A DNA stretch of 64,000 nt from Cristatella mucedo (GCA_009760855.2 WPIO01000047.1:714001-778000); one strand, 5' to 3'; shown: positions 10,273-44,962, counted from the first letter of the stretch. The notes: a model not told the origin generated them from the sequence alone. Translations and numbers: made by a program.

Positions 10273-12674
10273 TTGACGTCAAAACGAAATTATTCCTAGA
10301 AAAAGAAGTCGGGGCTATGCTCGATAAGAAAATGGCTTAAGCAAACATCACGGAAAAAGCACATTGCCAACCCTTTTTGCCACAAAACGAAATGCCACGA
10401 ACCAATGAACAAAGTTGAGGTGATCTTCTCGAATGCCTCTACAACCCATGTGAACTCACCCACATTAATTGCAACCCAAAGAGTAAGCGCGCTCTTCATG
10501 CTTTCAAAGTGGCAGCATCTAGAATGTAGCGCAAATGCTGGAAGACAGGCCCGCTCTGCAAGACGCCGGAACCATTCCGCTACCTGGCAGCAATCGCTGG
10601 TCTGCTACCCGCATGCAGCCTCGTTGGCTTGCAGCCCTAGCCTCGCACCAGACGAGCAGCAGCTGCTGCCGTTGTTTCAGTGCGATGACATTGCCTACGC
10701 CGGCAAGAGCGGCCACCACGAGCATTGAACTTCTACGAGCAGCTGCTGGCCGATTCGAACACTCTGCCACTTGCCTCGGCAAGGCGCCGAGGCCAGAAAC
10801 CAGGTACGCTCTGCTCAAGGGGTGCCCGCCAGCAGCTGATGAAAGAATGCAACGGCGACTCGATAGTAATCTGCAATTTTTGCTGCCATCAGAGCTTACG
10901 AGCACGGCTCTACCATCCTACCCCCCCCCGTCTTAGCCCAGGGCTAAGACGGGGGAGGATGGTAGAGCTGTGGCATTGCTCTAGGCTAGCGATCATGGTC
11001 GCTGCTGCACAACTCAACTGGCAGCCAGATTCTGCACGAGGCACTCGCGCTAGCTGGCAAATGAGTAGTAATTGACTTGGCTGAGCTGGAATGCCAAATG
11101 CAACTTCCAAGTGTCATACTGCAAGTTCAGAATGAGCGTATGGCATGTGCCACGTCGCGACGATCACTAACGTGTGTGAAAAAGACTGAAAATGCAACGA
11201 GCTATACGAAGTAAGCCTCAGCTCGTGCATCGGCCGCAGCTCACTAGTATACACCTGAAACTCGCAGTCGTAACCTTCGTGCACTTGACGTGGAAGCATG
11301 CGGTGGTCACGTGATCCGAAGTTGGCAATCGAAATAAGCAAGGGATAGCATGCACAGTAAAGTCCATCGAACGCACAGGCCACCTGCTCGGTTACATCAA
11401 CAAGGAAATAAGTAGCATCCTTCGCGTAGCTGAGGGGGGCACAATTAATTGGGCTCAATACAAGTCGCAGTATCGAGCGTTCTTCGATTTGACAGTCGAC
11501 GTAAGCCTACAGCTCCCCGTACGTGGCTGGCTCTATCTAGTGAGTCGTAGCCAACAGGTGCGCATTGCTAGCCTTGAATTCTAGCAAACGCCTAGGCATT
11601 GTATCAGGGAACCCCGACCAGGCCCATTAAAGTCAATTGAATTGCCGCACAAAATGTAAAGGCTTGAAGACAAGCCATTCCGCGGAAGTTAGATCAACTC
11701 GTGAAAAACCATGCCGGACTACAATATCACACCAGTTGCGTGCGCACGCGGCGAGCTGGGGCGACTGTAGTCTGTCGGGAGCCTCACCTCATACAAATAC
11801 TGTTGGCATCAACTAGCCAATGAAGCTCGATCGCCTGTGACGTATAATATAGTACAGAAGTACACTCTTGCCGACGGCAGCTGGCGCTCAAAAGCTCTTA
11901 TCCAGCAAGAGAGTAAGCCACCTTTCAGTAAGTTAAGGCCACAGTCATGCACAAGGTCATGCCGATGGAGGCCGCCATTCTACCGGAAAAGTATGTTTGT
12001 TTGGGAAACATTATAGTCTTAAAAATCGTACAATAAGAAAAATATTACGTTACAATAAATAATAATTAATATTTTTAAATAATCTATGCATACGAAACTG
12101 TATTTTGCTTACACGGAAATGCCTTTCGCCCAGTGTGCGAGACCCCAGGGTAGCAGTCATGGGTCCTGAAGCGGTGCCTCACTGAGTTCGTAAGTATAGC
12201 CATCCTTCCTTTCAACTGCCCGGGTTTGCGTTGTACTCCGGTCGATGTGCTTGGCTCTCAGCGCTTGATCATGCGTTTACCCGCGAACGCTTTTCCCTAA
12301 TCTGCAACCTCTACCCTCCTCTCTCTGTACGTTCTGTCCGAGCCGGTAGCATTATTTTAGTATGGTACTGAGCCGGTCATGAATCACTGACGTCACTTAG
12401 TGTGTGTAAAATGCAACTTGTAACGGGTACACCTTGGAGTCACCGCATACCTGTCTTGCTACTGCCAGTAAGGCAGGCTTCGTGAAATCTACCGGCGGCG
12501 TCGAACTAGTGGGTTTCGGAGGGGACGGAACTCGTCTGCTTGTTCTAAGTTCTGTGCGCTTGCTGCTGCCATCAGACGCTCAGATTTGCATTTGAAATTA
12601 AGTATGTTTACGGCCAGTCCATGTCTCTTTTTTAGCATGACAAACGAGCACGAGCGTAAATGAAGACTGACACA
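10273..12674. promoter_or_regulatory. Head-to-head intergenic region REXO4 / SLMAP
   Basis: 2.4 kb between the two divergent start codons. The half next to REXO4 (10.5-11.1 kb) is GC-rich and contains a long hairpin at 10907-10968; 12.0-12.1 kb is AT-rich. No TATA box stands out. A GCCGCCATT element (YY1-like on the minus strand) lies near 11972. The region must hold both promoters and 5' UTRs, but no boundaries can be set from sequence. Confidence 0.5.
10907..10968. repeat. Long inverted repeat (hairpin)
   Basis: Left arm 10907-10939 and right arm 10941-10968 pair over GCTCTACCATCCT and CGTCTTAGCCC with one spacer base; the only mismatch is the length of the C/G run (nine C and one A against five G). 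Confidence 0.9.
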
Positions 12675-33943
<21,269 letters not shown>

Positions 33944-34850
33944 CAAGCAGCTCCGGCCCTGCCCCCGGGGCCACTGCCAAGGCCACCTCTTCTTCCCACT
34001 GCATGCCGACGTTGGAGTCGGAGCGCACTCGTCGAAGCTGTGCTCACAGCACGCATTGTGCGTCATCAGTCGCCGCTTCCAAGGGGACACGTGCCCATGG
34101 CCTCGCTATATCCACTGGCTCAGCTATGGCCGATGCTGCAGCCTACCCGAAGGACGTGCACGGCCGCAGATGATCGCAGCCGAGCGACTGCCCCGGAAGT
34201 GAGCCCATTGCGCCACGCTCACTCTGCTCTCGTTGCCGTCGAACTCGATCGATCTGAGCTTTAAGTAGTGATTGAGAAGTCGTCGCTCGGCGAGCGTGTC
34301 TCGCACCAACCGGCTGCAGCTCGGCGGGCAGCTTATGCGTGCCTTGTGTGCAATCGACGAGTTGTCCGGCTGCACTGTAGTGTGCCCACCTTTGCGGACT
34401 GGCCGCTCGGCCTTGCCTCGCCTGGCTAAACAGCCGTATTGCGGATCTGCAACTGATGCCTCTGATGAGGTGCACTGGCCAGCGATCTTCTACTTCGCCG
34501 TGGGACTTCCTGTAGGTACCCAGTTGGGGCAAATTACCTTTTCCTAGGCATGGCGTTCGCACGTGTGGTGCGACTTTTTTGAGCGACAATACAGTCTTGC
34601 TGAGGAATCATCAGTTTACTCTGCAGAGCCGTGACCTGTGTTGCTGCATGGCTGGTACCATGTTGAGTTCTTTACAGTGGCTTATTTGGCTGTCGTCAGA
34701 CTAGTCTGCAAGTACCCGTCTGCATTGTCTGTTTCATTGAGTTGCTTCCCAAACAATTTTGCAGAGGTGCTTGTGTACACAGAATGTATCCGTGTGTGCT
34801 GTATGTTTGTTGCTCCAGAAAGTATGAGAATCAAATGAATCGAGAGTATC
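33944..34850. other. Region after SLMAP, no gene seen
   Basis: GC-rich to about 34500 with an open frame ending at 34173 that shows no family motif, then mixed sequence. Expected to contain the SLMAP 3' UTR. No AATAAA is evident. Confidence 0.5.
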
Positions 34851-34854
34851 AAAC

Positions 34855-36600
34855 TCGTGGCATGGGCAGCTTTATTTTTCCGGCAGCTTTTGGTAAAATT
34901 GATCACCAGATCCGTCATGGGTGCCTTTCGTCTCACCTAGGTATCACACGAACTCCGTTACCATGGTTTAGGTATTATATTGGTAGGAGAATTCAGATAG
35001 TAGATGTCCATGGAGAACGATCATCGAGTGAGCCTCTTTGGTTCCCTCAGGGTTCCGGTTCTGGTTCCAATTTTTCACAATTTACTCCCAGTTGTCGATG
35101 TCTCCCTCTTGTCTATGCAATCGCCGAGCACTATCTAGGCTTTCATGTTTATCCAGACAATACGAAGAGGAACTTTTTCTTTAATCTTTCTCTGCCTTTC
35201 AGCACCTCAAGCATAGCTGACATTTGCACTTGGTTGGAAGCAAGCTTTGTCAAACTGAATGATGACAAAATCTATTTACTAATTATAGGCAAACCAAGCA
35301 ACCCATAAACAGGAAAGCCTAACTCTCCAAATCTGCTCAACGGCATATCTCCTGTAGCCTCTGCACAAAGTGTCCTCTGCCAAAATTTAATTTTCGCTTG
35401 ATGATCATATCAGCTCTGCAGTCAAGTCTCCTACTTCCATCGACGTCACTTCGAAAAAATTCAGGCTTGCTTAGATGATGCCAACGCCATGCTGGTATAT
35501 GACATCTTTACTTGACCTTTGTAAGTCACAACTAGCAGGTCTTCCTGCTTGCGAAACATGATGCTTATAGTTGGGGAACAATTCTGCAGCTAGGCTTCTC
35601 TGTCGTTAACGTCGAAACTGCCACGTAACACTACTTATCTTCAATCTAGACTGCCTGCCTATCAGGCAGCACACCGACTTCAAAGATTTTGTCTCTTCAT
35701 CTTTAGGCTCCTTGATTAAATGTCTTACTTTAACATCTGAATTAGTTTTACATCAGGCCTCTCGTAGCATGCTCATCTATTGCTTGGCGATTAATTAAGC
35801 CCTTGACTTCAAACATCTTGGAGACCCTGCCTTAAGCTACTCTGCTAGCAAAGCTTGGAACTCAAAACCGACTGACATCGTTTCATCTCCTGATTTGATG
35901 GCATTCAAAAAGAAACTAGGATCGGATGTTGTTGTTTGTAGGTGTGAGTTACTAAAGTGTGGACATAATCAAGTGCCAGAGTGATATGTTTTTGTTTATT
36001 GCCCAGTGAGAGAACTTGTCTTGCCGCCTGTGCGCTTTCCTTGCCTGCAAATGATTCCAAGCATGTTTCTAACCATGGTTTCTATTAAGCAGTAATTAAG
36101 TGACTTCTGGTATGCTTTGCATGCTTGCTTTAGCAGAATATCTTAATTTGCTCTTTGGCCCCAGCCTACCTATCAGATCTACTCCCCCACCAGACAGCAT
36201 CGTACCACCCGCTTTTCGGAATCTGTTTACCTACATCTCGTACAAGCCTTTAGTTCGTATGCTCCCAACGCCAGGAACTCACTCCCTACTTACGTCAGGA
36301 CATCCCCTGACTTGACCACATTTGAAAAGAAATTTAAAACGCACCTATTTATGACAGCATTTAATGGGTCCCTGTTATTCATCCTTTGTGTGCTTATGTA
36401 TGCTGACACTGTTGCATGCTGCCACTAACCACACTTGCATGCTGACCCTGTGCATGTCACCTCTAACCATGTTATTCATGCTGTTTATCAAGCATGGTAC
36501 CACTCACCATTCGATCGTGTTTCCTATGCAGCAAATGTAAAGTCCCACAAAGAGATTTAGTTCCCTGAGGGCGCTTTATCAATTGTATTATTATTATTAT
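34855..36600 (+). mobile_element. L2-type LINE, longest copy in the window
   Basis: From AAFGKIDHQIRHGCLSSHLG through LGFHVYPDNTKRN (YADD mutated to YPDN), FVKLNDDKIYLLIIGKPS, and a broken C-terminal region to YAPK-like sequence, stem-loop and (ATT)n. Diverged and frameshifted. Confidence 0.85.
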
Positions 36601-36609
36601 CACATGTAG

Positions 36610-37330
36610 CAAAGAGAAACTGAGAAGCATAGCTTGAGTCAGGAGTGTGAGGAGTGAGTAGCATGGAAGTAGCAGCTCAGGACTGCTGAAAAGGATGTAC
36701 GTCAATCGGCAGCAGGACAGTAGCTGTCGTTGCATAAGAATTGTGGAGATGAGTTCCACAGTCTGGGACCTGCAGAGGAAAGCTGTCACTAATAGTCTTT
36801 AAACAGATTAATGGAAGGGCTATTTATCGCCCACAGAGAACCTGAGCGCACAAGGAGGCTGAAACTGATGCAGCAGCTCAGTTGGGTATGAAGGAGCCAT
36901 GTCATGGCCTGGCCTTGTGGATCAGCCTAAGAACTTCACTCGATTTCTTTTGATCAAGAACTGCTTCTGTTTATCAACCGGAAGCCATTGAAGCTCGTTC
37001 AGCGAAGGAGAAATGTGGTTAAACATTTGGGATTTTTAAATTAGTCTTGCTGCTATATTTATCACCAGCTGCCAATGAGCTAGTGGCTTTTTTCGGTAGC
37101 CCAGCCAAAATGGAATTGCAATAATCTAGCCGAGAGACAGAACCAGTGAGAGACTTTTAATTCTTTACAGGCCATCGTGGTAGACATTCCCTGATTTTTG
37201 ATAGGGATCAAACCTGGTGGCTAGCTACGGAGGAAGTCTTCTTAATACAACTTTCAAAATTTAGACAGCTGTCAAAGACGACACCTAAACTCTGAGCACA
37301 TGGCGACAGTCGAACAATAGCATCACCTAT
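36610..37330 (-). mobile_element. Second LINE family (non-LTR), minus strand
   Basis: Reading the minus strand gives the LINE-typical order of a YCN-like patch, an LQWLPVDKQ-like patch and a fitting-HVAPSLLE area, but bases do not match the main family (for example GAGTTCCACAGTCTGGGACC replaces GAGTTCCAGGCTTTGGGAGC). A distinct, old family. Confidence 0.5.
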
Positions 37331-37804
37331 AAGAAGAGCAAGCACGAGTCTTTTAGTCCAGCCACAAGCTTGGTGTGTCCGAGTTGCAAAACGTCGGAAA
37401 GTTTTAAAGTTGAATGCGACTGCCCAAACAAAACGTCACAAGAGTACCGTGGTGGGCTTTAAAAAAACTTATATTTTTTACAGACGCTCATAACCAACGA
37501 CCAATCTCCCCTGCGTCAAAACTCGCCCCACCAAGGTCGTGCAGCTAACAGAGCGCCCCGGAGCCTAGCCGGCCGATGAACTACAGAGGAGTGCCGGTGC
37601 CTAGCACGAAGAGTGCCGGTGCCTAGCCGGCCGGTGAACAACAGAGGAGAGCAGGTCCCCCCACGAAACCAAAACACTCGGCTGCGAATGCAACCCACCG
37701 CCGCCACAGTGCCCGAGCCACAAATTTAAAGAAATTTGCTGACATCCACGGTCAGCAAGACAAACTTTCAATTCATCAGTCACTACAGCAGATTCCCACT
37801 GTTT

Positions 37805-38090
37805 AAAAGGAATAAGCCTGGAACTCACTCCCGACCTGCGTCACGAGGTCTCCTGACTTGTCCACATTTGAAAAGAAACTAAAAACGCATATATTTATCA
37901 CAGCATTTAGCAGGTCCGTTTATTGAACTTACGCGCTTATGTGTGCAGATCCGGTTTCGCACTGTCACTAACCGCACTTGCATGCTGACCCTGAGCATGT
38001 CACCCCAAGCCACGTTATTCTTGTTGTTAATTGAGAATCCTACCACTAACCATTCGATCGTTCTCCCTTTGCAGCAATTGTAAAGCGGAT
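37805..38090 (+). mobile_element. L2-type LINE 3' part
   Basis: GCCTGGAACTCACTCCCGAC, TTTGAAAAGAAACTAAAAAC and the 3' UTR up to TTGTAAAGCGGATAAACCC, where the family sequence stops without its stem-loop. Confidence 0.8.
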
Positions 38091-38279
38091 AAACCCTTGT
38101 GGGACTCCGCGGGTGACTGGTCTGTTGGGTTGAGACCTGAACCTCACACGACACGGATTGAACGCGATCGGACAACTGCCTCGTCTGCCAGACCGATCGC
38201 TGCTCTCAATCGTTAAAAACTTGATGTCTTTCTTGACCAATAGTGTCGAAGGCAGCTAATAAAACCAGCGGGACTAAGG

Positions 38280-38560
38280 CTATAATAATAACACACTTGA
38301 TAAAGCGCCCTCGGAGAACTTAATCTCTTTCTAGCCACTTTACTTTTGCTGCAGAGGAAACACGATTGGATGGTTAGCGGTAGCATGCTCGATAAAGAAC
38401 AATAATAAACATGGTTAGGGGTGACATGCACAGGGTCAGCATGCAAGTGTGGTTAGTGGCAGCATGTTCAGCGTCAGCACGCTTAAGCGCGCATAAGGAA
38501 TGAATGACGGGGACCCCCTAAATGCTGTGATAAATAGATGCGTTGTTAACTTGCGACATT
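38280..38560 (-). mobile_element. L2-type LINE 3' part
   Basis: GATAAAGCGCCCTCGGAGAA stem-loop side, 3' UTR, and start of the ORF end, truncated. Confidence 0.85.
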
Positions 38561-38569
38561 TCCGTCATC

Positions 38570-38640
38570 ATTGCTGCATGTGATGCAAAGCGCCTGAATA
38601 GAGATTCGGTTCTCTTAAGTTACCATACAAAGGACCTGTT
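38570..38640 (+). mobile_element. SINE family B tail
   Basis: GATGCAAAGCGCCTGAATAG then AGATTCGGTTCTCTTAAG, matching the 3' tail of family B. Confidence 0.6.
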
Positions 38641-40200
38641 TTCAGAGATTTATGGCTATGGACCGGTTGTAATCGGTAAGCAGCATCATGCACATCATTG
38701 AGCCAAGATAAATCAGAAGGCTAGCTGAATTAGGAACAAGTGGGCTGTTGCTGAACAATCGTATCCATCAGTAGTCGTCTTATTTAATTCCTTGTTTTCC
38801 AAAACGGAAATTTCTTCTCTTGGGTCTAATATCTTAAGAAAATCCATAATTTAATCTCGCATCGCGTACAACGGCATTGCATGCAGTTCCACAGACACGG
38901 TGTGTCCATAGCTGAGAAAAATTGTTGCCGACCTTTGGAATGCCGAAACTCCACGAGGCCCACCTAGCTCATATCTGCTCATTAAATTCGGTTTGTTCTC
39001 TGCATAATCGTCGTCGCTTGCATCGCTGTGGTCGCTTTCCCATGTCCACCCTCATGCATTAACTGCCTCGCTGCATCCCCTGAGCGAAACGCCTGCTCCA
39101 TCCATGACTCATGTTTTTTTTCCTATCCAATAACCATGGTGTTTATCTTGCCTCATCCTAGTGTCAAAAGTCCATCCCATGAGTTTACACTGCTGCAGAT
39201 ACATGCTTGCCATTTCACATATAAACCAGTAAGCCAACCGTCAAAACTCATTTGCTAGCTTAGTCGAATTGTAACTGAATTGAACGTTGTTTGCTCACTT
39301 TAACCTGATGAGATGAGACTAACAGGCACGTTTTAGTCACGTTTCACACCTGAGTGAAATTACAGCCTGGCCAATACATACTGACTCGTACCGGCAACAG
39401 TTTGGTTAAATGCTAAAGCAATGAGCAGCATAAATGCTTTACGTGCAAAAGGTGGTCTATCGAATTTGGCAAGCGCGTATGATGTAGCGGGCTTAACTTC
39501 CGAACCTGACGTCCTGCATCGTGCTTCCCTCTCTAGCGTCACGACACCTTGCCTCAGTAGCTACGGTGGCACTATATCAGGCCAGCTTTGGTTCAGTCGC
39601 ATTCAAGTTGGATGTTCCTACTGGTTCACAGCAGTGCTAAAATCACGCAAGATATCTTCTCCCAATTTTTTAAGATCTCGGTTCAAGCTTCCAGCTCCCC
39701 GCAAGACATTCACTGTCATTGTTCACTGAAGCGCTAAAAAGGTTTGTAAATGGGTTCAAAAACCTGTACAGACCATTGATTTACTGTTTATAAGACGGAA
39801 TGGGCTAAACGGTTGGTGGTGGATCCCGATGTATCACATTACTATGTGCAAACAACGTAGGTCTTTCAAACATTCATGGTGCAGGTTCGTATCCAGGCCA
39901 TCGAATTAACGCTTAGCCATTGCTGTATTTGTACGCGCCGGCCATGAAGATGGATAGTCAGGTTGGGTAGATATGAGCTAGATGCAGTGAGCATACCAGC
40001 AACTGGATCAATTTGACTTGTAACCGAAAACATGATGTTGATTATCTTGGCATTTGTCTGATTTTGGATTTTTCTTCAGCGCAGGCGGTCCTGGAAGAAG
40101 TATTGTTTAGCATTTTTGCTGCTGAGTGGTTTGACTTGCATGCTATCTGTTGCGATGCCACCTACCGCACAGAAACGTGTGGTGGCTGACGAATATATTC
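38640..40200. other. 1.6 kb without recognisable features
   Basis: Mixed-composition unique sequence; short open frames (for example 39028-39258 and 39421-39729) show no family motif or splice context. Confidence 0.6.
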
Positions 40201-40214
40201 GAAAATATATATAT

Positions 40215-40600
40215 TTTTTAGAGACGATTCACAGGGACTCACTAGATGCTACGATAAATAGGTGCGTTTTAAGTTCTTTTTAAATGTGATCAAGTCACAG
40301 GATGTCGTGACGCAAGTTGGAAGTAAGTTCCAGGCTTTGGGAGCATACGAACTAAAGGCACGGTCTCCAAAGGATTAGAGGTTTGTACGAGGTATAGGTA
40401 AGCAATTAGATTCCCAAAAGCTGGGTGTGCGATGCTTGGCCTGGTAGGGGAGTAGATCTGATAGGTAGGCTGGAGCCAAAGAATGGATGGACCTAAGAGT
40501 GAGCGACCAAACCTTGAAGTCGATCCGTTGCTTGACTGAGAGCCAGTGCAAGTTGTCGGTGAGAAGTAGTGTGATGTAGAAACTGCGACGTTAAGATATT
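40215..40600 (-). mobile_element. L2-type LINE fragment
   Basis: RT end on the minus strand ([12 protein letters not shown] region, [20 protein letters not shown] in a shifted frame). The 3' stem-loop is missing. Confidence 0.85.
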
Positions 40601-40711
40601 TAATTTTTTTGCATTCTGGACCAGCCAAGATTGCTTTGACTTGCATCTTGAAACTAACTTCTAGCCTCGAGGCCTTTCCAATTTGTGCACCGGCCACAAT
40701 TACCGCCAAAA

Positions 40712-40883
40712 AACAATAGCTGATTTAACAGCCTCTTTTGCACAGCGATAGAAGAGCGCTTACCGCTATCACCACCGCTTGCAGTGGCGATACAGGATCG
40801 CTCACCACAGGATTTGAACCCACGACTCCTGGGCCTAGGTCATGAAAAGCAACCGCCTTACCTAGTGAGCCATTACTGCTCAC
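40712..40883 (-). mobile_element. SINE family A
   Basis: AATAGCTGATTTAACAGCCT tail side, GCTTGCAGTGGCGATACAGG body, box B region GATTTGAACCC, and GCTCACC end. Confidence 0.85.
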
Positions 40884-41354
40884 CGGCCACAGAAGGCTGT
40901 TAGAGAGCAGCGTCAGCCATCTGCCCTAGCTTCGATGCTACCAATCGGCCGGGCGGTGCCGGATCGAAAGGTCGGCATGGATTCGCAGCCATCAAGCCTT
41001 TAGATTCAAATCTCAAAATATATGCCGACTCCAGTTCTGATCGGAAGCCACGCTCGGGCCGTTTCGCAGTGCCGTCCATTGCCCGCCCTCTGAAAAAGGC
41101 CAGTCCACGAGCTTGGTCACCTTGGTCATTCCCGGTTGACGGCTGGATGTCGATGCTGATCTAACAGGCAACCGCTTACCGGCTACCTGAATCCGTATCC
41201 GGGATCGGCGTGCAATTTGATCGACTTCAACACGAACGAGCGAATGCAGCGCATTGCTCCAGTCTCGCGACTTCGGAGACTTGTTTCTATATTTATCTTG
41301 CCATAGCACTGGGAAACTCGTTCACCCAAGGCCTACCTCAAGGTAACCGGAATA

Positions 41355-41500
41355 CGTCTTAGCTTAGGGGTAAAGGGCTCGCACTTCACGAGCTACGTCG
41401 TCGGTTTGAGTCCTGAAGCAGGCAATTTTCTATTTCGCACTGCACAAGTGAGAGTGATAGCCACTAAGGCCGCTATAGAAGTTCGGCGATTGAATGAGCT
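41355..41500 (+). mobile_element. SINE family C
   Basis: Box A region CTTAGCTTAGGGGTAAAGGG, box B GGTTTGAGTCCTG, body AAGTGAGAGTGATAGCCACT. The best-preserved family C copy. Confidence 0.75.
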
Positions 41501-42540
41501 GACCCTTACTTTAAAAGAGAACGGTCCAGCTGGTCCTGGTCCCATTGACTGACCTGGAGAAACGTGTCTGGAGGCTATTTTTCTCACTCATTCAGCCTTG
41601 TTATTGGCTGTCTCAACCTAGGTCAAGATCTGACCTTCCATCACTTAATCCAGCGTTTAACCAATTTTTGCATTTGTATGTGTGGAACAAGACTTTTGAG
41701 AACGAGTGAGTTGCCTTGGTGCTGCTTGCTAGTAGATGAACTAGCGTTTTGTACAGCGGTTTATAGCTGATATACTTACACGATTGATTTGCTTCTGACG
41801 GGGAGTACGCTAAAGCCTCTACGTTGCACGTCCGGTCGCTTGGAGTTCATGGGGGCTCGAGCACGCTACGGTAGCTCGACGAAGAACGAAGCCCTCCCCC
41901 AGCAAGGGAGTTGTGGTGGTGACGGCGATTGCTGTATTGTATCGAATGCATTCGACGCAAGCGAGCGAGCGTACGTACGGATGTAGCGGTCGCCCAAGCG
42001 GCTCTGGAGAAAGCGGCCAGGAGAGAAAAGAAGAAGAGGGGGAGAGAGAGGGAGGGGTGGCATGCGAACAGGCCGACATACAGGCAGACAGTTGTTTGCT
42101 GCAGTGCTAGCGGGTCACACGACCGCCGCTGACCCTTTACATTAAAATCCAGCTTAGTTTGCTGATACCTCCAGACTGCAGTACCTAACCAGCTGGTACG
42201 CAGGCATCGCTCCCGACGGCCGGGCTGAACGGTTTGAGTACGGCTGGGGCGTAGCAACAGTGCGGACGCGGCGGCGCCCACAAGCGGTCAATGCGGATGA
42301 GAGGGTGCCCGTTAAATTAAACAATACAAATGCATGCACCTAGGGGACATTGAGAGGTTCATGCACGCCTTTACATAGGCCTGTACGCTGTTTAGATAAT
42401 AATCATTCATGTAAAGACGGACCAGAGTAATTCACGTGAACAGCAGCCTTGCATTACAAACCAGCAGTGAGTTGTCTGCATCTGGCGTAACTATTGTAGA
42501 CAGATGAATAAAGTGACAACGCATTCGTGAGCAAATAAAA
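41500..42540. other. 1 kb without recognisable gene
   Basis: Unique sequence with a purine-rich patch at 42010-42060; several overlapping open frames on both strands, none with a recognisable motif. Confidence 0.55.
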
Positions 42541-42544
42541 AACA

Positions 42545-42640
42545 AAACTCATGCATAGCGTCCTAAGATAAATTAATCTCTATCCGGGCGCTTTATATAT
42601 GCCGTAGGGCTCGAGCCGACGAGGCCAAACTGCGAATCTG
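42545..42640 (-). mobile_element. SINE family B, minus strand
   Basis: CATAGCGTCCTAAGATAAAT, TTAATCTCTATCCGGGCGCT (tail stem) and GGGCTCGAGCC (box B). Confidence 0.7.
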
Positions 42641-42828
42641 GCGCGCGGAAATCGTGGCCGCCAGCCCGACAGCCAGCAAACGACAAATGATCCTACAGCC
42701 AGCGGTTTTTCATAATAGAACGCCTCTTGATGCTGATGAGCCTGTGATTATTTGAGGTAAAGTACTTCATCGCACGCGGTGCCTCGGTGGCGTTTAGCAG
42801 CACCTCTCGTCACAGGTCAAGTATTATA

Positions 42829-43020
42829 GTGAGCCGTAATGGCTCACTAGGTAAGGCGGTTGCTTTTCACGACCTCGGCCCCGAGGTCGTGGGCTCGAAT
42901 CTTGCAGTGGGCGATCCTTTATCGCCACTGCAAGCGGTGATGATAGCCGGAAAGGCTCTTCTGTCGCTATACAAAAGAGGCTTTTAAATCAGCTAGCATT
43001 TATTATTTATTTATTTATGA
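42829..43020 (+). mobile_element. SINE family A, near full length
   Basis: GTGAGCCGTAATGGCTCACT, palindromic arm with CGGCCCCGAGGTCGTG, box B GGCTCGAATC, body and TTTATTATTTATTTATTTAT tail. Confidence 0.9.
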
Positions 43021-43199
43021 TGCGAGTCACCTTTCGGATTTCACTGCGAATCTCTGCTTTAGCACCTCAAGCTTCACCAGAAATCAAGGACCGAAAAGGG
43101 CTCATCAGCACACAAGTAACCATGTATGGGCTATGATAAGGTGCCGGAGTTCTCTTAAGGCTCTATATCAACGACATATAATAACAATAATAATAATTA

Positions 43200-44599
43200 T
43201 TATTATTGTTATTATTAGGTCTCGTGGAAATGATTCACGACACCGCATATTACGTATATTATGGCGCTGCAGGCCAGGCCTGGGCTTTTCTGCTAAACGA
43301 AAATCCCGAGCAAACAGCAAACGCTACCATTAATATTTTTTAAATAATTGAAAATTTCGTCAGACAGTCAAACGACCAAGGCAGCTGTTCCAGACGACCA
43401 AGCTCGGTTCATTAACATGGTCCGTGCCACTGCCAAAGCCACGGGTGGGCGTAGGGTCAATTGCCCATAGAGCTAGCGGGGACGAGGTGGAAAGCAGCCA
43501 CTTGGGCCAGCCCTAGGGCAGGGGCAGTCGGTTAGTGACACGGCAACGGTTTTTTGAAGGCTGGTTTCATTTTTAAAACTCGCTGTGCGCGGATTCATAT
43601 AAAGTCAACGACTCCTAGAATCACCCCGAGTGCCTCGCCCCCTTGGGGATCTATTGGCTGATGTGAGCAGTGGTTGAGGGCGACGGACACCGAAGGCTTT
43701 CCTTCAGTCAAAGCAGAGGATTTAAAGCAACTTATATAAAGTAGATAATCTACAAAAGCATGCGGCCACTTGATCTACTTATATGTTAAACACCAAACTG
43801 GCTATACCACGCCTGCCATAGTATTTCTTAAGGCGGCCTCCAATTTGAGGCTACTAATTCTTAACTCCATATCGGCGACTGACTTTCGACTGACCAATAA
43901 GAGCAGCAGGTTGGGAATTCAGTTTTGTCGGTTGACCTTGGAATCGAGGCGGAGTGAAGTAGACGAATGTGAGCCAAAAGGCGCCAAAATATCGCCATCT
44001 GAATTATCAGCATCCTCATCGGGAGCGGCCGCGTCATCATCGACCTCAAAGCGATCTTTTGGAAAAACACTTTCATTCAGACTGGGCTGATCAGAAAGAT
44101 GTTGATGATTGTGCTCCTGCCAATATTGCAGCTCCATTTAGCCAGCTGCTGAGCTGCTGCGGAACCGCCAGCTGAACCACATCAACGCGGGATTGACATA
44201 CTCCAGCGAAATTGCCTTCTAGAGTGCGTAGCGACACTGGCTTCCAATATGGACGTACAACCCAAGCATTGTCAAGCAGAAAAGATCCGTCGCTCCTACC
44301 TGCAGCAGGGCAGCGCTCTGTTGCACCTCCTCGTGCATAGGACGACTCGGGCATGTGCTGAGCCAAGCAATTTGTGAACGTAGCCCATTGCCCGTAGCCA
44401 GATTGGTTTGGGAAATAAGAGTGGTCGGAGTAAAAACGCCGTCAAAACCGGGAAAGTCCATTAGTTCTCTCGCTCCTTCTCTTCCCTTCCCGCGGCCGTG
44501 ACACTTTCGACGCGAACAAGTTCCTCAGGCAACGGAGGAATTCAGCAGCCGAAAGAGGCTCGACGGCAAGGAATGCACACATTTCGCAGATTATCGTGG

Positions 44600-44600
<1 letters not shown>
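43200..44600. other. 1.4 kb without recognisable gene
   Basis: Unique sequence; frames at 43770-44175 on both strands overlap and carry no known motif. Confidence 0.5.
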
Positions 44601-44602
<2 letters not shown>

Positions 44603-44645
<43 letters not shown>

Positions 44646-44646
44646 G

Positions 44647-44701
<55 letters not shown>

Positions 44702-44724
44702 GTCTCTCTGTCTCTGTCTCTGTC

Positions 44725-44756
<32 letters not shown>

Positions 44757-44806
44757 CCTGTCTCTCTGCCTCTCTGTCTCTGTCTCTGTCTCTGTCTCTG
44801 TCTCTG

Positions 44807-44857
<51 letters not shown>

Positions 44858-44881
44858 GTCTGTCGGTCCTCGGTCTCTCTC

Positions 44882-44962
<81 letters not shown>

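Noticed and set aside
10519..10936. Open frames on both strands at 10.5-11.1 kb as an extra gene
   Set aside because: GC-rich mirror frames without motif, interrupted by the hairpin, and placed in the divergent promoter region.
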